Assembly: GCF_004771275.1 (NCBI RefSeq)
Contig: NZ_RQEV01000017.1
Span: 1 to 64,000 of the forward strand
Origin: Leptospira fluminis
GTDB lineage: Bacteria; Spirochaetota; Leptospiria; Leptospirales; Leptospiraceae
Length of the DNA stretch: 64,000 nucleotides
Direction of reading: 5' to 3'
This document shows positions 42,369 to 51,204 of this stretch, piece after piece (position 1 is the first letter of the stretch; every line of letters starts with the position of its first letter). A program made the translations under genes and the position numbers. The notes under the pieces are model-generated. The model made no database searches, was not told where the DNA came from, and worked only from the letters and a program-made list of their open reading frames with translations.

Positions 42369-43318
42369 ACGAGTTCGAATTTCAGTCCTTCCGAGGCTAG
42401 GACGATGTTCAGGTCCTTAGCGCCAAGATTCTCAGCATGGGTTTTTGCGTCATCCAAGATGATGCCTAAAATTTCGTCGGAATAGGCCGGCTCATGGTGG
42501 GTCAATGCCAAGGTTTTGACCTCCCAGCCCACCGCGCAGTTGACCGCCATCGTGTACGAGGTATGGCCCCAGTCGAATTTCTGAAAAGATTCGTCCAGGG
42601 TATACTGGGAGTCCATAATGAGAAGGTCGGCACCCTGAAAGAAAGGTTTTTGCTCCGAAATCAGAGGCAAATCCTCGCCGGTATACTCGGCGTCGGTGGC
42701 GAAGATGAAACTCTTGCCGCCCTCGGTAAATTTGTAAGCGGTCGAACCTCCCGGATGCTTGAGGGGAAGCCATTCCACTTTCATGCTTCCGATCCGGACC
42801 GCTTCCCCCCGGGAAAGAAGGCGGAAATCGCATTGGTTCGAAAATCGGTCAAAGGAAACGGGAAAAAACCTGGAATCCTGCTGGGATTCCAGACGATTCT
42901 TGAAATCCTGCAAGGAAGAATATAGAATAAACTTATTTCCTGGGATGTACAGGGGCTTAAAGAACGGAATTCCCTGGATATGATCCCAGTGAGTGTGGGT
43001 AAAAAATACGGAGCATTCTCCCTTCCCCTTGCCGAATTCCTCCAGGATCATTTCGTCGCCCAGAATCCTGGCTCCCGTCCCCATATCGACCAGTACCATA
43101 GCACCTTCCGAGGAACGGACGCTCAAACAAGTGGTATTTCCTCCGGTGACACCTTTCAAATATTCGGGAAGAGAGTCCAGCCAGGTCGCCGGAGAAGAAA
43201 AAGCTCTGCCTCCAGACGACTCCGCCATCTTTAGAATCGTCAAAATCTTTTCCCTATATTCGGGTGTTCCCATGGGGGAAGGGATGGAACCCCGAACGCC
43301 GTACAGACGAATTTCCAC
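42365..43318 (-). CDS. MBL-fold hydrolase, cyclic-phosphodiesterase-like branch
   Basis: 317 residues from GTG 43318 (a TTG at 43339 is the alternative; neither has a strong ribosome site). The opening [14 protein letters not shown] and [10 protein letters not shown], followed by [16 protein letters not shown], place it near the PhnP/class II phosphodiesterase-like branch of the metallo-beta-lactamase fold. Zn ligands appear complete (HTHWDH, a later His in LKHPGGS, Asp in FATDAEY, His in LTHHEP). The substrate is unknown. The stop overlaps the PBP1A start. It diverges from the rhomboid gene. Confidence 0.85.
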   Translation of the reverse strand: MEIRLYGVRGSIPSPMGTPEYREKILTILKMAESSGGRAFSSPATWLDSLPEYLKGVTGGNTTCLSVRSSEGAMVLVDMGTGARILGDEMILEEFGKGKGECSVFFTHTHWDHIQGIPFFKPLYIPGNKFILYSSLQDFKNRLESQQDSRFFPVSFDRFSNQCDFRLLSRGEAVRIGSMKVEWLPLKHPGGSTAYKFTEGGKSFIFATDAEYTGEDLPLISEQKPFFQGADLLIMDSQYTLDESFQKFDWGHTSYTMAVNCAVGWEVKTLALTHHEPAYSDEILGIILDDAKTHAENLGAKDLNIVLASEGLKFELV

Positions 43319-43419
43319 TCTAATAGGAACAGTTACCAAACCGGCCGCAGACTGTCAAAGGAAACAAAAATCGGGATTTAGGTTGTCTATCGGAAGGAAC
43401 CGGGAAAACTAGGAGGGGT

Positions 43420-44259
43420 ATGGCATACTACTCCAGCGGATTCGGCATAGAAGTTACTCCCGTCGTTCGAAGACTTCTCTTCTTGAACGTGGGAGTTTTT
43501 GTTTTGGAATTTATTCTGAAGCTGGCCTCTTCCGGGACTCTCGGGCTTTTTCTGGGAATCTTCGGACTAGTCCCGGAATTCGTTCTCCACAAGTTCTTCG
43601 TATGGCAAGTCTTGACGTATGCCTTTCTCCACGATCCGAATTCCATCTTCCACATTCTCTTCAACATGCTTTCCCTTTGGATGTTCGGCTCCACCTTGGA
43701 AGCATACTGGGGAAGCAGGAATTTTTTGAAGTTCTATCTGGTATCCTGTATCGGCGGAGGGATCCTCCCCTTGGTAGCCCACAGCCTAGGATTCGCTCAG
43801 GGAACCATCGTCGGGGCTTCCGGCGGACTCTACGGACTTCTCATCGCCTTTGCTCTGATTTGGCCCAACCGGGAGCTTTATTATTTTGCGATCTTTCCGA
43901 TCAAAGCGAAGTATTTCGTCCTGATCCTTTTAGCTTTGATCGGTTTTACCTCTTCCTCCAGCGGAGTGGCGGTAACCGCACACGCGGGAGGCGCCCTCTT
44001 CGGAGCTCTGTATTTCTTTTATAACAATAAACTGAAATACAAATTCAACTTCGGACTTCCCTCCTTTTCCCTTTCGCGCTGGCTGCAAAAAAGAAAAATG
44101 AAGAGATGGCAGGAGGAAATGGTCAGCCGGGAAAAAGCCAAGGACGAAGTGGACCGACTCTTGGAAAAGATTTCGAGGGACGGAATGAACTCTTTGAGCA
44201 GAAAGGAAAAAAAATTCCTGAAAGAGGCCTCTTCCAAGTATTACCATCCCGATGAATGA
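43420..44259 (+). CDS. Rhomboid-family intramembrane serine protease
   Basis: 279 residues with six membrane segments. The catalytic dyad is Ser134 in GASGGLYG and His188 in TAHAGGALFG; FHILFNMLSLW and the WxxR-like loop between the first helices fit the family. It cleaves membrane-embedded substrates within the bilayer. The cytoplasmic C-terminus (~205-279) is a charged helical tail with RKEKKFLKEAS, a feature seen in some bacterial rhomboids. An AGGAGG ribosome site is close to the ATG. The stop overlaps lplA by 8 bases. Confidence 0.93.
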   Translation: MAYYSSGFGIEVTPVVRRLLFLNVGVFVLEFILKLASSGTLGLFLGIFGLVPEFVLHKFFVWQVLTYAFLHDPNSIFHILFNMLSLWMFGSTLEAYWGSRNFLKFYLVSCIGGGILPLVAHSLGFAQGTIVGASGGLYGLLIAFALIWPNRELYYFAIFPIKAKYFVLILLALIGFTSSSSGVAVTAHAGGALFGALYFFYNNKLKYKFNFGLPSFSLSRWLQKRKMKRWQEEMVSREKAKDEVDRLLEKISRDGMNSLSRKEKKFLKEASSKYYHPDE

Positions 44260-45109
44260 TTCTCTCTCTACGGGAAGGAGAACATTTTACTTCGACCAGA
44301 CTTCTCTCCGAACCCCGCATTTTAATTTGGCTTTGGAAGAAGCGCTGGCCTTGCGGCTAGTCGCGGAAGGATATCTGGGTGGCATCCGTTTTTGGGAAAA
44401 TCCCAGATCCATCGTGATCGGACTTTCGGAAGATCCGATTCGAACCGTAGGTCAGGAAAACTTGGATGTATTTTTCGGATATGCCGAGCGTGTTCCCCTC
44501 TCCGAAAAACCGGAGCCGGGCTCGCCGCCGTACGTGGCAAGAAGGGCCAGCGGAGGAGGAACGGTGGTCCACGAACCCGGCTGGAATCTGAATTTCAGCC
44601 TCTTCGTTTCGATCCGGGAAAAGCCGGAACTCTTTCCCGTGGGAAATTCGTATTCGATTCTATTAGGAATCGCTTGCCGCGCCTTGTCCCTCCAAGGAAT
44701 CGAAAGCAAGGCGATGGGAAAATCCGACCTCGCGACGGAAACGTCCGAAGCCTGGAAAAAAATCTCGGGCAACGCCCAATTTCGAAAAAAGGAATGCATC
44801 GTGCAACACGGCACCTTGATTCTAGATCCGAGATTGATCTCCCTCGTGTCGGATCTACTTCCTCATCCTCCCGAGGAACCGGAATACCGGGAAGGAAGGA
44901 CGCACCGGGATTTCGTGACCTCTCTTCCGCCTGAATTCTCTCCGGTAAAATTCAAGAGAGACCTTTCCCTTTTATTTGCGGATTATCTGGGGGTGGAAAA
45001 GATCGGTACTAGGGCAGGCAGGTCCTTTCGCAAAAGCGTGTTTCTCGAAGCGAATCGATTGTTTCGGGAAAAATACGCCTCCAAAGAATTCATTACTGGC
45101 GAACGTTAG
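44252..45109 (+). CDS. Lipoate-protein ligase family protein
   Basis: 285 residues of the biotin/lipoyl ligase A/B fold. ARRASGGGTVVHEPGWNLNFS is the lipoate-binding RRxSGGGxVxHD-type loop, with Asp replaced by Glu in HEP; KISGNAQFRKKECIVQHGT is the second signature, containing the catalytic Lys region. It attaches lipoate (from free lipoate and ATP) or transfers octanoyl/lipoyl to carrier proteins such as the E2 encoded at 38471-39703. Sequence does not fully separate LplA from octanoyl transferases of the LipM/LipL type. It overlaps the rhomboid gene by 8 bases. Confidence 0.86.
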   Translation: MNDSLSTGRRTFYFDQTSLRTPHFNLALEEALALRLVAEGYLGGIRFWENPRSIVIGLSEDPIRTVGQENLDVFFGYAERVPLSEKPEPGSPPYVARRASGGGTVVHEPGWNLNFSLFVSIREKPELFPVGNSYSILLGIACRALSLQGIESKAMGKSDLATETSEAWKKISGNAQFRKKECIVQHGTLILDPRLISLVSDLLPHPPEEPEYREGRTHRDFVTSLPPEFSPVKFKRDLSLLFADYLGVEKIGTRAGRSFRKSVFLEANRLFREKYASKEFITGER

Positions 45110-45142
45110 ATCCGGCCGGCCACACATCCTACCGAGGACCCG

Positions 45143-46390
45143 ATGAAATATCTTCCAGAACAGGACCCAGAAATCTTTAAAGCGCTTCAGGCGGAAGACA
45201 AACGCCAGGAAGAAAACCTGGAAATGATCGCCTCCGAAAACTTCGTTTCCCGCGCCGTGCTGGAAGCGTACGGCTCCACGCTTACGAATAAGTATGCGGA
45301 AGGATATCCCGGCAAAAGATATTATAACGGATGCGTAAACGCGGACGCGGTGGAAACCGTCGCGATCGAAAGGGCGAAGAAGCTTTTCGGCGCGGAATAC
45401 GCGAATGTCCAGCCTCACTCCGGAGCCCAGGCGAATATGGCCGTCTTCCTCGCCACATTGGAACCGGGAGATTCCTTTTTAGGAATGAACCTTGCTCACG
45501 GAGGACATTTGACTCACGGTTCTCCGGTAAATATCAGCGGTAGGTATTACCGTCCCATTCCGTACGGAGTGGACCCTAAAACGGAAACCATCGACTACGA
45601 TTCGATCGCGAGTCTTGCCAAAGAACACAAACCGAAATTGATCGTAGCGGGAGCTTCCGCTTATCCCAGAACCATAGACTTCGCGAAATTCGGAGAGATT
45701 GCAAAGAGCGTAGGCGCCAAATTGATGGCGGACATCGCCCATATTTCCGGCCTGGTCTCCACGGGAAACCACCCTTCTCCCGTCGGAATTTTCGATTACG
45801 TAACCACCACCACTCACAAGACACTTCGCGGTCCGAGAGGAGGCTTGATCCTTTCCAACTCGGAAAACGAAAAAGTGCTGAATTCCAGGGTTTTTCCCGG
45901 AATCCAAGGGGGGCCTCTCATGCATGTCATCGCAGCCAAAGCCGTTGCCTTCGGAGAAGCCCTCCTCCCCGAATACAAAACGTACATCCAAACAGTAATG
46001 GCGAACGCGAAAGTCCTAGCGGAGGTCTTCGTAAAACGGGGCTTCCGAGTAGTAAGCGGAGGAACTGACAATCACCTGGTCCTATTGGACGTTTCCGTCA
46101 AAGGACTTACAGGTACCCAAGCCGCAGATGGATTGGATGAAATCGGTGTAACCGTGAACAAAAACGCGATCCCTTTCGATAAAAATCCTCCGGCAGTGGC
46201 ATCGGGGATTCGTTTAGGAACTCCCGCTCTGACCACCCGTGGACTAAAACCCGCCGACATGGAAAAAGTGGGACACCTCATATGCGACTTTCTGGACCAT
46301 CCGGAAGATTCCAAGAATGCGGAAAAAGTCAAAGGTGGAATCAAAGAAATCGCTCAGCAATTTCCGATGGATCGATTTAGGTTGGAATAG
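45143..46390 (+). CDS. glyA: Serine hydroxymethyltransferase
   Basis: 415 residues, the typical bacterial size. The PLP Lys226 is in [15 protein letters not shown], and the N-terminal [13 protein letters not shown] plus [13 protein letters not shown] are diagnostic. It interconverts serine and glycine while making 5,10-methylene-tetrahydrofolate, the main one-carbon source in the cytoplasm. GAGGACCCG precedes the ATG. It begins 33 bases after lplA and may share that transcript. A clear hairpin terminator follows at 46420-46447. Confidence 0.97.
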   Translation: MKYLPEQDPEIFKALQAEDKRQEENLEMIASENFVSRAVLEAYGSTLTNKYAEGYPGKRYYNGCVNADAVETVAIERAKKLFGAEYANVQPHSGAQANMAVFLATLEPGDSFLGMNLAHGGHLTHGSPVNISGRYYRPIPYGVDPKTETIDYDSIASLAKEHKPKLIVAGASAYPRTIDFAKFGEIAKSVGAKLMADIAHISGLVSTGNHPSPVGIFDYVTTTTHKTLRGPRGGLILSNSENEKVLNSRVFPGIQGGPLMHVIAAKAVAFGEALLPEYKTYIQTVMANAKVLAEVFVKRGFRVVSGGTDNHLVLLDVSVKGLTGTQAADGLDEIGVTVNKNAIPFDKNPPAVASGIRLGTPALTTRGLKPADMEKVGHLICDFLDHPEDSKNAEKVKGGIKEIAQQFPMDRFRLE

Positions 46391-46419
46391 AAAAAAAGAA
46401 AAGAAGAGAAGAGAAATGG

Positions 46420-46447
46420 AAAAGGCGTCCTTGTGGGCGCCTTTTTT
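46420..46447 (+). terminator. Rho-independent terminator after glyA
   Basis: AAAAGGCG (46420-46427) pairs with CGCCTTTT (46438-46445) around a ten-base loop and ends in a TTTTTT run. It is placed 30 bases after the glyA stop on the same strand. Confidence 0.85.
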
Positions 46448-46466
46448 AGGAATAAATTGACCTATA

Positions 46467-46634
46467 TTATTTTGCTTCCTTGCATTCGGTTCTCCATTTG
46501 AGAACTCCGGCAACATCGGCCTTCGTGGCTGCTTGGCATTCTTCGTACGAATTGAAACTTCCCATAGTGGAGTATCCTCTAACCGAATACAACCAAAGAA
46601 CCCAAACACTTAACACCAGCATAAATCTCTTCAT
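46467..46634 (-). CDS. Small secreted two-cysteine protein
   Basis: 55 residues, starting at the ATG at 46634, which has GGAGG nine bases upstream; an ATG six bases further up is too close to that site. The first ~22 residues form a typical signal peptide (MKRFMLVLSVWVLWLYSVRG). The mature part is about 33 residues, acidic-basic mixed, with two Cys (EECQ and TECK) that could form a disulphide. No family is recognised. It is downstream of the response regulator on the same strand but separated by 331 bases, with its own likely promoter region. Confidence 0.7.
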   Translation of the reverse strand: MKRFMLVLSVWVLWLYSVRGYSTMGSFNSYEECQAATKADVAGVLKWRTECKEAK

Positions 46635-46965
46635 AAACATTGTCCTCCGAACAACAATCGTTTGAATTTAGGTCAAATTCCTTTTCGCACCGGCTTGCGT
46701 TCGCCGTGGTGTCCGAGTGTTGGAGGCTTGATCGTTGCAAACCCGAATCGGTAATTTAAAATAATACGACGCAGCGTCGTCCTTCCTGCTTACTAAAGTT
46801 TTGAAAAATTTTTACCGATGAGAATGATTTACGAAAAGAAGTTAAAAATTTCTTTCCAAATCTACATCGTAAGGATTAGTCGATTAATAATCGAAAGGAT
46901 TAGGGCAAACTAACCCTGACATGAGAAAAAGGAATCGTCGAAAGCCCGATCGATAGATCCATAAT
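46635..46965. other. Intergenic region with a composite operator-like element
   Basis: No gene is seen in this 331-base stretch. At 46871-46903 a perfect 15-base dyad, TCGATTA-A-TAATCGA (46880-46894), is flanked on both sides by the direct repeat AAGGATTAG (46871-46879 and 46895-46903). A second dyad, ACGACGC-A-GCGTCGT, lies at 46766-46780. The region separates the LytTR regulator stop from the small secreted protein start. Confidence 0.6.
46766..46780 (-). terminator. Possible terminator of the two-component operon
   Basis: Read on the minus strand, ACGACGC-T-GCGTCGT forms a tight hairpin followed by ATTATTTTAAATT. It lies about 185 bases downstream of the response regulator stop. The one-base loop would open to three or five bases in practice. 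It could equally be a protein-binding dyad upstream of the small secreted gene. Confidence 0.35.
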
Positions 46966-47706
46966 TTATTTCTTAAATAATTTCCTAATTCCGTCGGTGA
47001 ATTCCCGACCCACAGGCAGGTTCGTTTCGTCCTCATTATTTAAAAAAAGTGAATATGCCCCGCCCGGCTGCGATCTCGTGGCGGCGACGTAACTCTTATT
47101 TACGATATACTTTCTATGAATGCGGAGAAATTCCTCTCCCGGGAGTTCCTTCTCGAAATCTCCCAGCAATTTAGGAGTTTCGAAATCCCCGCTCTTCGTA
47201 TGAAGGATGGAGTGTTTTCCGTTGGCGGTCAGATAAAAAACGTCCGAAGAGAGAATCCTATGCACGAGTCCCTTTTCCCGAAAAACCAACACCGGATCGG
47301 GATTTCCCGGAATCGAGAGTTTGGACAAGGAACGCAACTTAAGCTGCTCCAATGCACGTCCCATACACGCATCGAATCGTTCCTTGGTATACGGCTTCAG
47401 AAGATAGTCGCAGGCCCCGACCTCGAAGGCACGTAGCATGTGTTCTCGATATGCGGTGGTAAAAATCAGAACGGGAATCGAATCCCCCATTTCCTCCAAC
47501 AATTGCAGACCGGTCTTTTCGGGTAGATTGATATCCAAAAAGACAAGATCGAATTCCCCCTTTTTCAGGAGATCCAAAGCCTGGACACCGGTACGAGCGA
47601 TTCCTGCCACCTCGCAATCTTCCCAATCTTCCAGGTATTTTCGGAGGAGATCTCTCGCGGGAACCTCGTCCTCGACCACGAGTACTTTGTAATTAGGGGA
47701 CGTCAT
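46966..47706 (-). CDS. LytTR-type response regulator
   Basis: 246 residues. The receiver domain (1-120) has acidic residues Glu12-Asp13, phospho-acceptor Asp58 in LVFLDINLPEKTG, and the later Thr and Lys (FTTA, LLKPY). The C-terminal ~100 residues are a LytTR DNA-binding domain (ILSSDVFYLTANGKHSILHT, EFLRIHRKYIVN). LytTR regulators bind direct-repeat sites as dimers. The start lies two bases after the kinase stop on the same strand, a clear two-component operon. Confidence 0.94.
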   Translation of the reverse strand: MTSPNYKVLVVEDEVPARDLLRKYLEDWEDCEVAGIARTGVQALDLLKKGEFDLVFLDINLPEKTGLQLLEEMGDSIPVLIFTTAYREHMLRAFEVGACDYLLKPYTKERFDACMGRALEQLKLRSLSKLSIPGNPDPVLVFREKGLVHRILSSDVFYLTANGKHSILHTKSGDFETPKLLGDFEKELPGEEFLRIHRKYIVNKSYVAATRSQPGGAYSLFLNNEDETNLPVGREFTDGIRKLFKK

Positions 47707-47708
47707 TC

Positions 47709-48749
47709 TTAAGTCTCGTATTCCAGAAGTAGAATATTGTTTCCGGAGTTCTTCTTAAAAGCCAAGGCGGCAGTTCCGAAATTGTATTCCAATCTAGACC
47801 GTATGTTTTCCAGAGTGCGGGAAAATTCCGATTTTCTTCTTTCAAAGGAAACTCCGTTCACGTTCACCGATTCTCTTCCGTTATCGATTACCGTAATACG
47901 AACTTTTCCCCCGGACGCTTCCGCACACAATTCCAACCTTCCGGGTTCGGACAACAATTCCAGTCCGTGTTTGAAGCTGTTCTCCACCAGGGGCTGGAGA
48001 GTCAACGGCGGTATGCGCAATCTGGAAAAATCCCCTTCCCTGGTCGTGCATATCGTAAGATTATCCGAAAATCGGAGCCTTTGCAATTCCAGATAGTCCA
48101 CCGTAAATTTCCACTCCTCTTCGAAGGGTATCAGTCTTTCGTAGATCCGATCGCAAAGAAATCGATATGTGTCTGCGAGAAGGATCAACGCGTGGTCCGC
48201 TTTTTCGGGATCCGTCACAAGGAGGGAGTGAACCGTATTCAATGTATTGAAAAGATAATGCGGATCCATCCTACTTTGGAGGGTTCTGTATTGGATATCC
48301 TTGAGTTCGGTTTCCGTCTTTTTTTTCCTCTCTATGAGCATCTGCATGGATTTTTCCAAAAAGGAGATGAACAGCGCCAGAATGAGGCTTCCGAGAAGAA
48401 TGTTATAGGAGCCTCCATGATTCCGTCCCACGCCTTCTCCGGACAATAGGATCGCATGTAAAATTCCCCCCGCGGCGACTCCGAAGACGGCGGCAAAACC
48501 GGAAGCGAGAACTAAAAACGCACCCGTGCTAAACGGTCCCAACCTTCGTCCGTTGATGAACTCTACGGAAAATTCGACGATGGAACAGACGGAATGAGTG
48601 GTGACTTGGGTCGCCAAAAAAACTTTCCAGAACGGGGAAGAAGAATTGTGGGCGACCAAAAGGGAGTTCATGGTACCCAGAACGGTATTGACCGTGAACC
48701 AGAAAACGATCTTGAACGCCCGGATCCTAAAATCCATCTTCTTACCCAT
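47709..48749 (-). CDS. Sensor histidine kinase, LytS/YehU type
   Basis: 346 residues. About four hydrophobic segments fill residues 10-135 with no obvious periplasmic sensor domain. The His_kinase domain (PF06580) carries the phospho-acceptor His164 in SRMDPHYLFNTLNT, followed by PLVENSFKHGL (N box) and a C-terminal ATPase fold with VIDNG (D box). It would phosphorylate the adjacent LytTR regulator in response to a membrane-related signal. It diverges from the outer-membrane barrel gene at 48973, with a 223-base gap holding dyad sequences. Confidence 0.93.
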   Translation of the reverse strand: MGKKMDFRIRAFKIVFWFTVNTVLGTMNSLLVAHNSSSPFWKVFLATQVTTHSVCSIVEFSVEFINGRRLGPFSTGAFLVLASGFAAVFGVAAGGILHAILLSGEGVGRNHGGSYNILLGSLILALFISFLEKSMQMLIERKKKTETELKDIQYRTLQSRMDPHYLFNTLNTVHSLLVTDPEKADHALILLADTYRFLCDRIYERLIPFEEEWKFTVDYLELQRLRFSDNLTICTTREGDFSRLRIPPLTLQPLVENSFKHGLELLSEPGRLELCAEASGGKVRITVIDNGRESVNVNGVSFERRKSEFSRTLENIRSRLEYNFGTAALAFKKNSGNNILLLEYET

Positions 48750-48972
48750 TTCCCAATTTCTTTCCCGAATCGATTTAACGTCGATTCCGTTTTTTGCCGT
48801 TTATTCCTCCCTATGTAACCTCGATTCCGAAAAGCGAATTTTAACGGGAAATGAGGTAGACTCGGGCTTTTTGGACAAAGTCTAGTAGACAGAAGAACGG
48901 AACTACGATTAGGTTATCGAAAAATAATTTCCTTTCTCGCCGATATTCGACGGGGAATCTAGGGAGCCGCCC

Positions 48973-50412
48973 TTGAAAGCAGGAAGCTCGATTCGATTAA
49001 GGTCCGTGTTCTTATTGTTCTTTGTTTCGACGGCTATGAATGCAGAAGAAATCGTTACCACGAAAAAGGACGAGCCGGACGGGTTCTACGGTCTGAAGGT
49101 GGGGGGAATCGTTTCAGGTTCTTACGGCCAAAGATACAGGGACAGCGCTTCCGGTATCTCCAACGCTTATCCGAACGACGAGACCGGTTTTTCCACTCCT
49201 TGGACCTTATTAATGATCAATAAGGAATGGAAAGAAACCGGAGTCAGTTTGGAACTTTGGGGAGAATTGCTCAGGGCCAGCCAGTTTTCCGCTAGCACTC
49301 GAGCGGACGGAGGAACGAAATCGAATCCTTATACTCTCGGAATCAGACACGCTCTCGTCCGAAAGACTTGGGACACCAAACTGGGGACCTACTCCCTTAC
49401 ATTTGGAATGCAGGAACTTCCTCATACCTATACGCAATGGAAGAATTATTGGCAATGGAGATATGTGGACAAAGGCCCGTTGGAAAGTTTGGGATTCGCC
49501 CAAGCGCCTGCGGATATCGGGTTCGGGGCCAACGGAAAATGGGACGCTTTTTCCGCGCACGTCATGCTCTCCAACGGGGAAGGATATCGTCAGAGCCAAA
49601 ACACGGATTCTTCCGCGATAGATCTTTCTTCCAGAATTTCGTACGAACCGAAGATAGACGAAGACACCCGCTTCGGGCTTCATTTTTTCAACCGGAACGC
49701 GAACTTTACGGGTGCCGCCGGGACGGACTGTAACGAAGGAACCACTTGTATGCCTTCGGATAACAATCCTTCTACGATTTTGCGGAAGGACCTTCGCGCT
49801 CTCCAAAGCACTTCCTATGCGGTCGAGGCCGATTTTGATAAGAGAAAATTCATCAACTTCGGGATCGGCTGGATTTGGAAGAAACAAAATGGAGGCGCCA
49901 TCGTGGATAGGGCCCATCCCACGGCACTACCATTGGCTCCGGGAGTGGATTCGACGGGAGACGCGGGATATGCTTGGTTGGCTTTAGTTTGGGATTCCAT
50001 AAAGATCGTGGGAAGAATGGAAGGAGGAACCGGAAACAACGGAGTCATGTCCGCGGATCGATCCAAAATTTCCCAAATTTTTCCCGGGGTCCCAGACTCC
50101 GCATCTTGGTCCCAGGTGCCGGGCAGTCCGGTCAGGAGCTCCTCAGGCTACGAGTCCCACACTTCCTTCCGCAAGGGTTCCGTTTTTGTGGAATGGATTC
50201 TCTCGGATACGATCAAACTTTCCGTCGGCTATTCGGAATTGAGAAATCGGGACGTGAACGGAAGTCGCCAGCAAGTATATATAGACCAAAGCGGATTAGC
50301 CCGCACCCAAGCGGATTACTTAGGACAGTACGCATCGACTACCGGAATCGGTATTTCGTCTTACGGCCAATTGGATAAGGAATGGGCGTTTTGGACGACG
50401 GTGGAATTTTAG
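48973..50412 (+). CDS. Putative outer-membrane beta-barrel protein
   Basis: 479 residues starting at TTG 48973 with GGGAG seven bases upstream. A signal peptide ends near AMNA-EE (residue ~24). The rest is rich in Gly, Ser and aromatic residues with alternating hydrophobic strands and turns (GTYSLTFGMQELP, KLSVGYSELRNRD), ending in aromatic Phe (WTTVEF), as in outer-membrane barrels. The size suggests an 16-18-stranded porin or alginate-export-type channel; the family is not certain. Two Cys lie in DCNEGTTC. It is followed 13 bases later by the FecR gene, so both form an operon. Confidence 0.78.
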   Translation: MKAGSSIRLRSVFLLFFVSTAMNAEEIVTTKKDEPDGFYGLKVGGIVSGSYGQRYRDSASGISNAYPNDETGFSTPWTLLMINKEWKETGVSLELWGELLRASQFSASTRADGGTKSNPYTLGIRHALVRKTWDTKLGTYSLTFGMQELPHTYTQWKNYWQWRYVDKGPLESLGFAQAPADIGFGANGKWDAFSAHVMLSNGEGYRQSQNTDSSAIDLSSRISYEPKIDEDTRFGLHFFNRNANFTGAAGTDCNEGTTCMPSDNNPSTILRKDLRALQSTSYAVEADFDKRKFINFGIGWIWKKQNGGAIVDRAHPTALPLAPGVDSTGDAGYAWLALVWDSIKIVGRMEGGTGNNGVMSADRSKISQIFPGVPDSASWSQVPGSPVRSSSGYESHTSFRKGSVFVEWILSDTIKLSVGYSELRNRDVNGSRQQVYIDQSGLARTQADYLGQYASTTGIGISSYGQLDKEWAFWTTVEF

Positions 50413-50425
50413 CGGAGAAAACGGT

Positions 50426-51166
50426 ATGAAACGCAAACTATGGATCGCAATTTCTTTAGGATTGACTCTCGGCTCGTTAGTGCTTCTGAGCCAGGAGAAA
50501 AAGGAACAGGAAGCCAGGATCGCCTTTCTGGTAGGAAACGTACAGTTACAGAAAACGGGCAGCGGACCTTGGGCTCGATTGAAGCAAGGAGATCCGGTGG
50601 GAGAAGGGGACATTCTTTCCACCGGAAACGGATCCAGGGCGACCGTACTGTATAGAGGCTCCGAATTCCGAATTCTACCCAATTCCAGACTCAAACTTTC
50701 CTCACTCCATTCGGAAGCCAAAAGCGGAAAGATGGATGTTTTAAGCGGATTCGCTTGGTTTCACGTCGTGAATCTGAACGGAAAAAAATTCGACGTCTCC
50801 ACTCCTACGAATACGGCAGGAGTAAGAGGCACTTCCTTTTCGGCGTTTTACGAACCTAAATCCAAGGACTCCGGATTCTGCACCTGCGAAGGTAAAGTGG
50901 CTTTGACCGGCAACGGTGAAAAAGGGGACGGGACCTTACAGGAAAAAGGATTCGGAGGATATTACTCCGGAGAAGGCGGAGAACCTAAGAGAACCTCCTA
51001 CGAAGGAATCATCATAAAATTCAAATCCATGCCCCCGTTTAAAGAGATGATGAAGAAGAATATCTCCTTAAAAAACTGCCTTTCCTGCCATATCCCGCAA
51101 GGATGGACGGCTACGGATCCGGTTCCTATGGACGAAACGTACGGAGCGTCCGCAAACTCGCATTAA
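50426..51166 (+). CDS. FecR-domain protein with a C-terminal CxxCH motif
   Basis: 246 residues. An N-terminal signal/anchor (4-22) precedes a FecR domain (VGNVQLQKTGSGPWARLKQGD...GDILSTGNGSRATVLY; TPTNTAGVRGTSFSAFY), normally a periplasmic sensor or structural beta-domain. Two unusual Cys sites follow: Cys152 and Cys154 (FCTCEGKV) and Cys218-Leu-Ser-Cys221-His222, a c-type haem-binding CxxCH. A mono-haem role is plausible, but the region around it is short and lacks a clear distal ligand. No sigma factor or TonB receptor is adjacent; the preceding gene encodes an outer-membrane barrel. Confidence 0.82.
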   Translation: MKRKLWIAISLGLTLGSLVLLSQEKKEQEARIAFLVGNVQLQKTGSGPWARLKQGDPVGEGDILSTGNGSRATVLYRGSEFRILPNSRLKLSSLHSEAKSGKMDVLSGFAWFHVVNLNGKKFDVSTPTNTAGVRGTSFSAFYEPKSKDSGFCTCEGKVALTGNGEKGDGTLQEKGFGGYYSGEGGEPKRTSYEGIIIKFKSMPPFKEMMKKNISLKNCLSCHIPQGWTATDPVPMDETYGASANSH

Positions 51167-51204
51167 CCGACTTGGGTAACGAATCAGCGAATGCGAATTT
51201 TACG

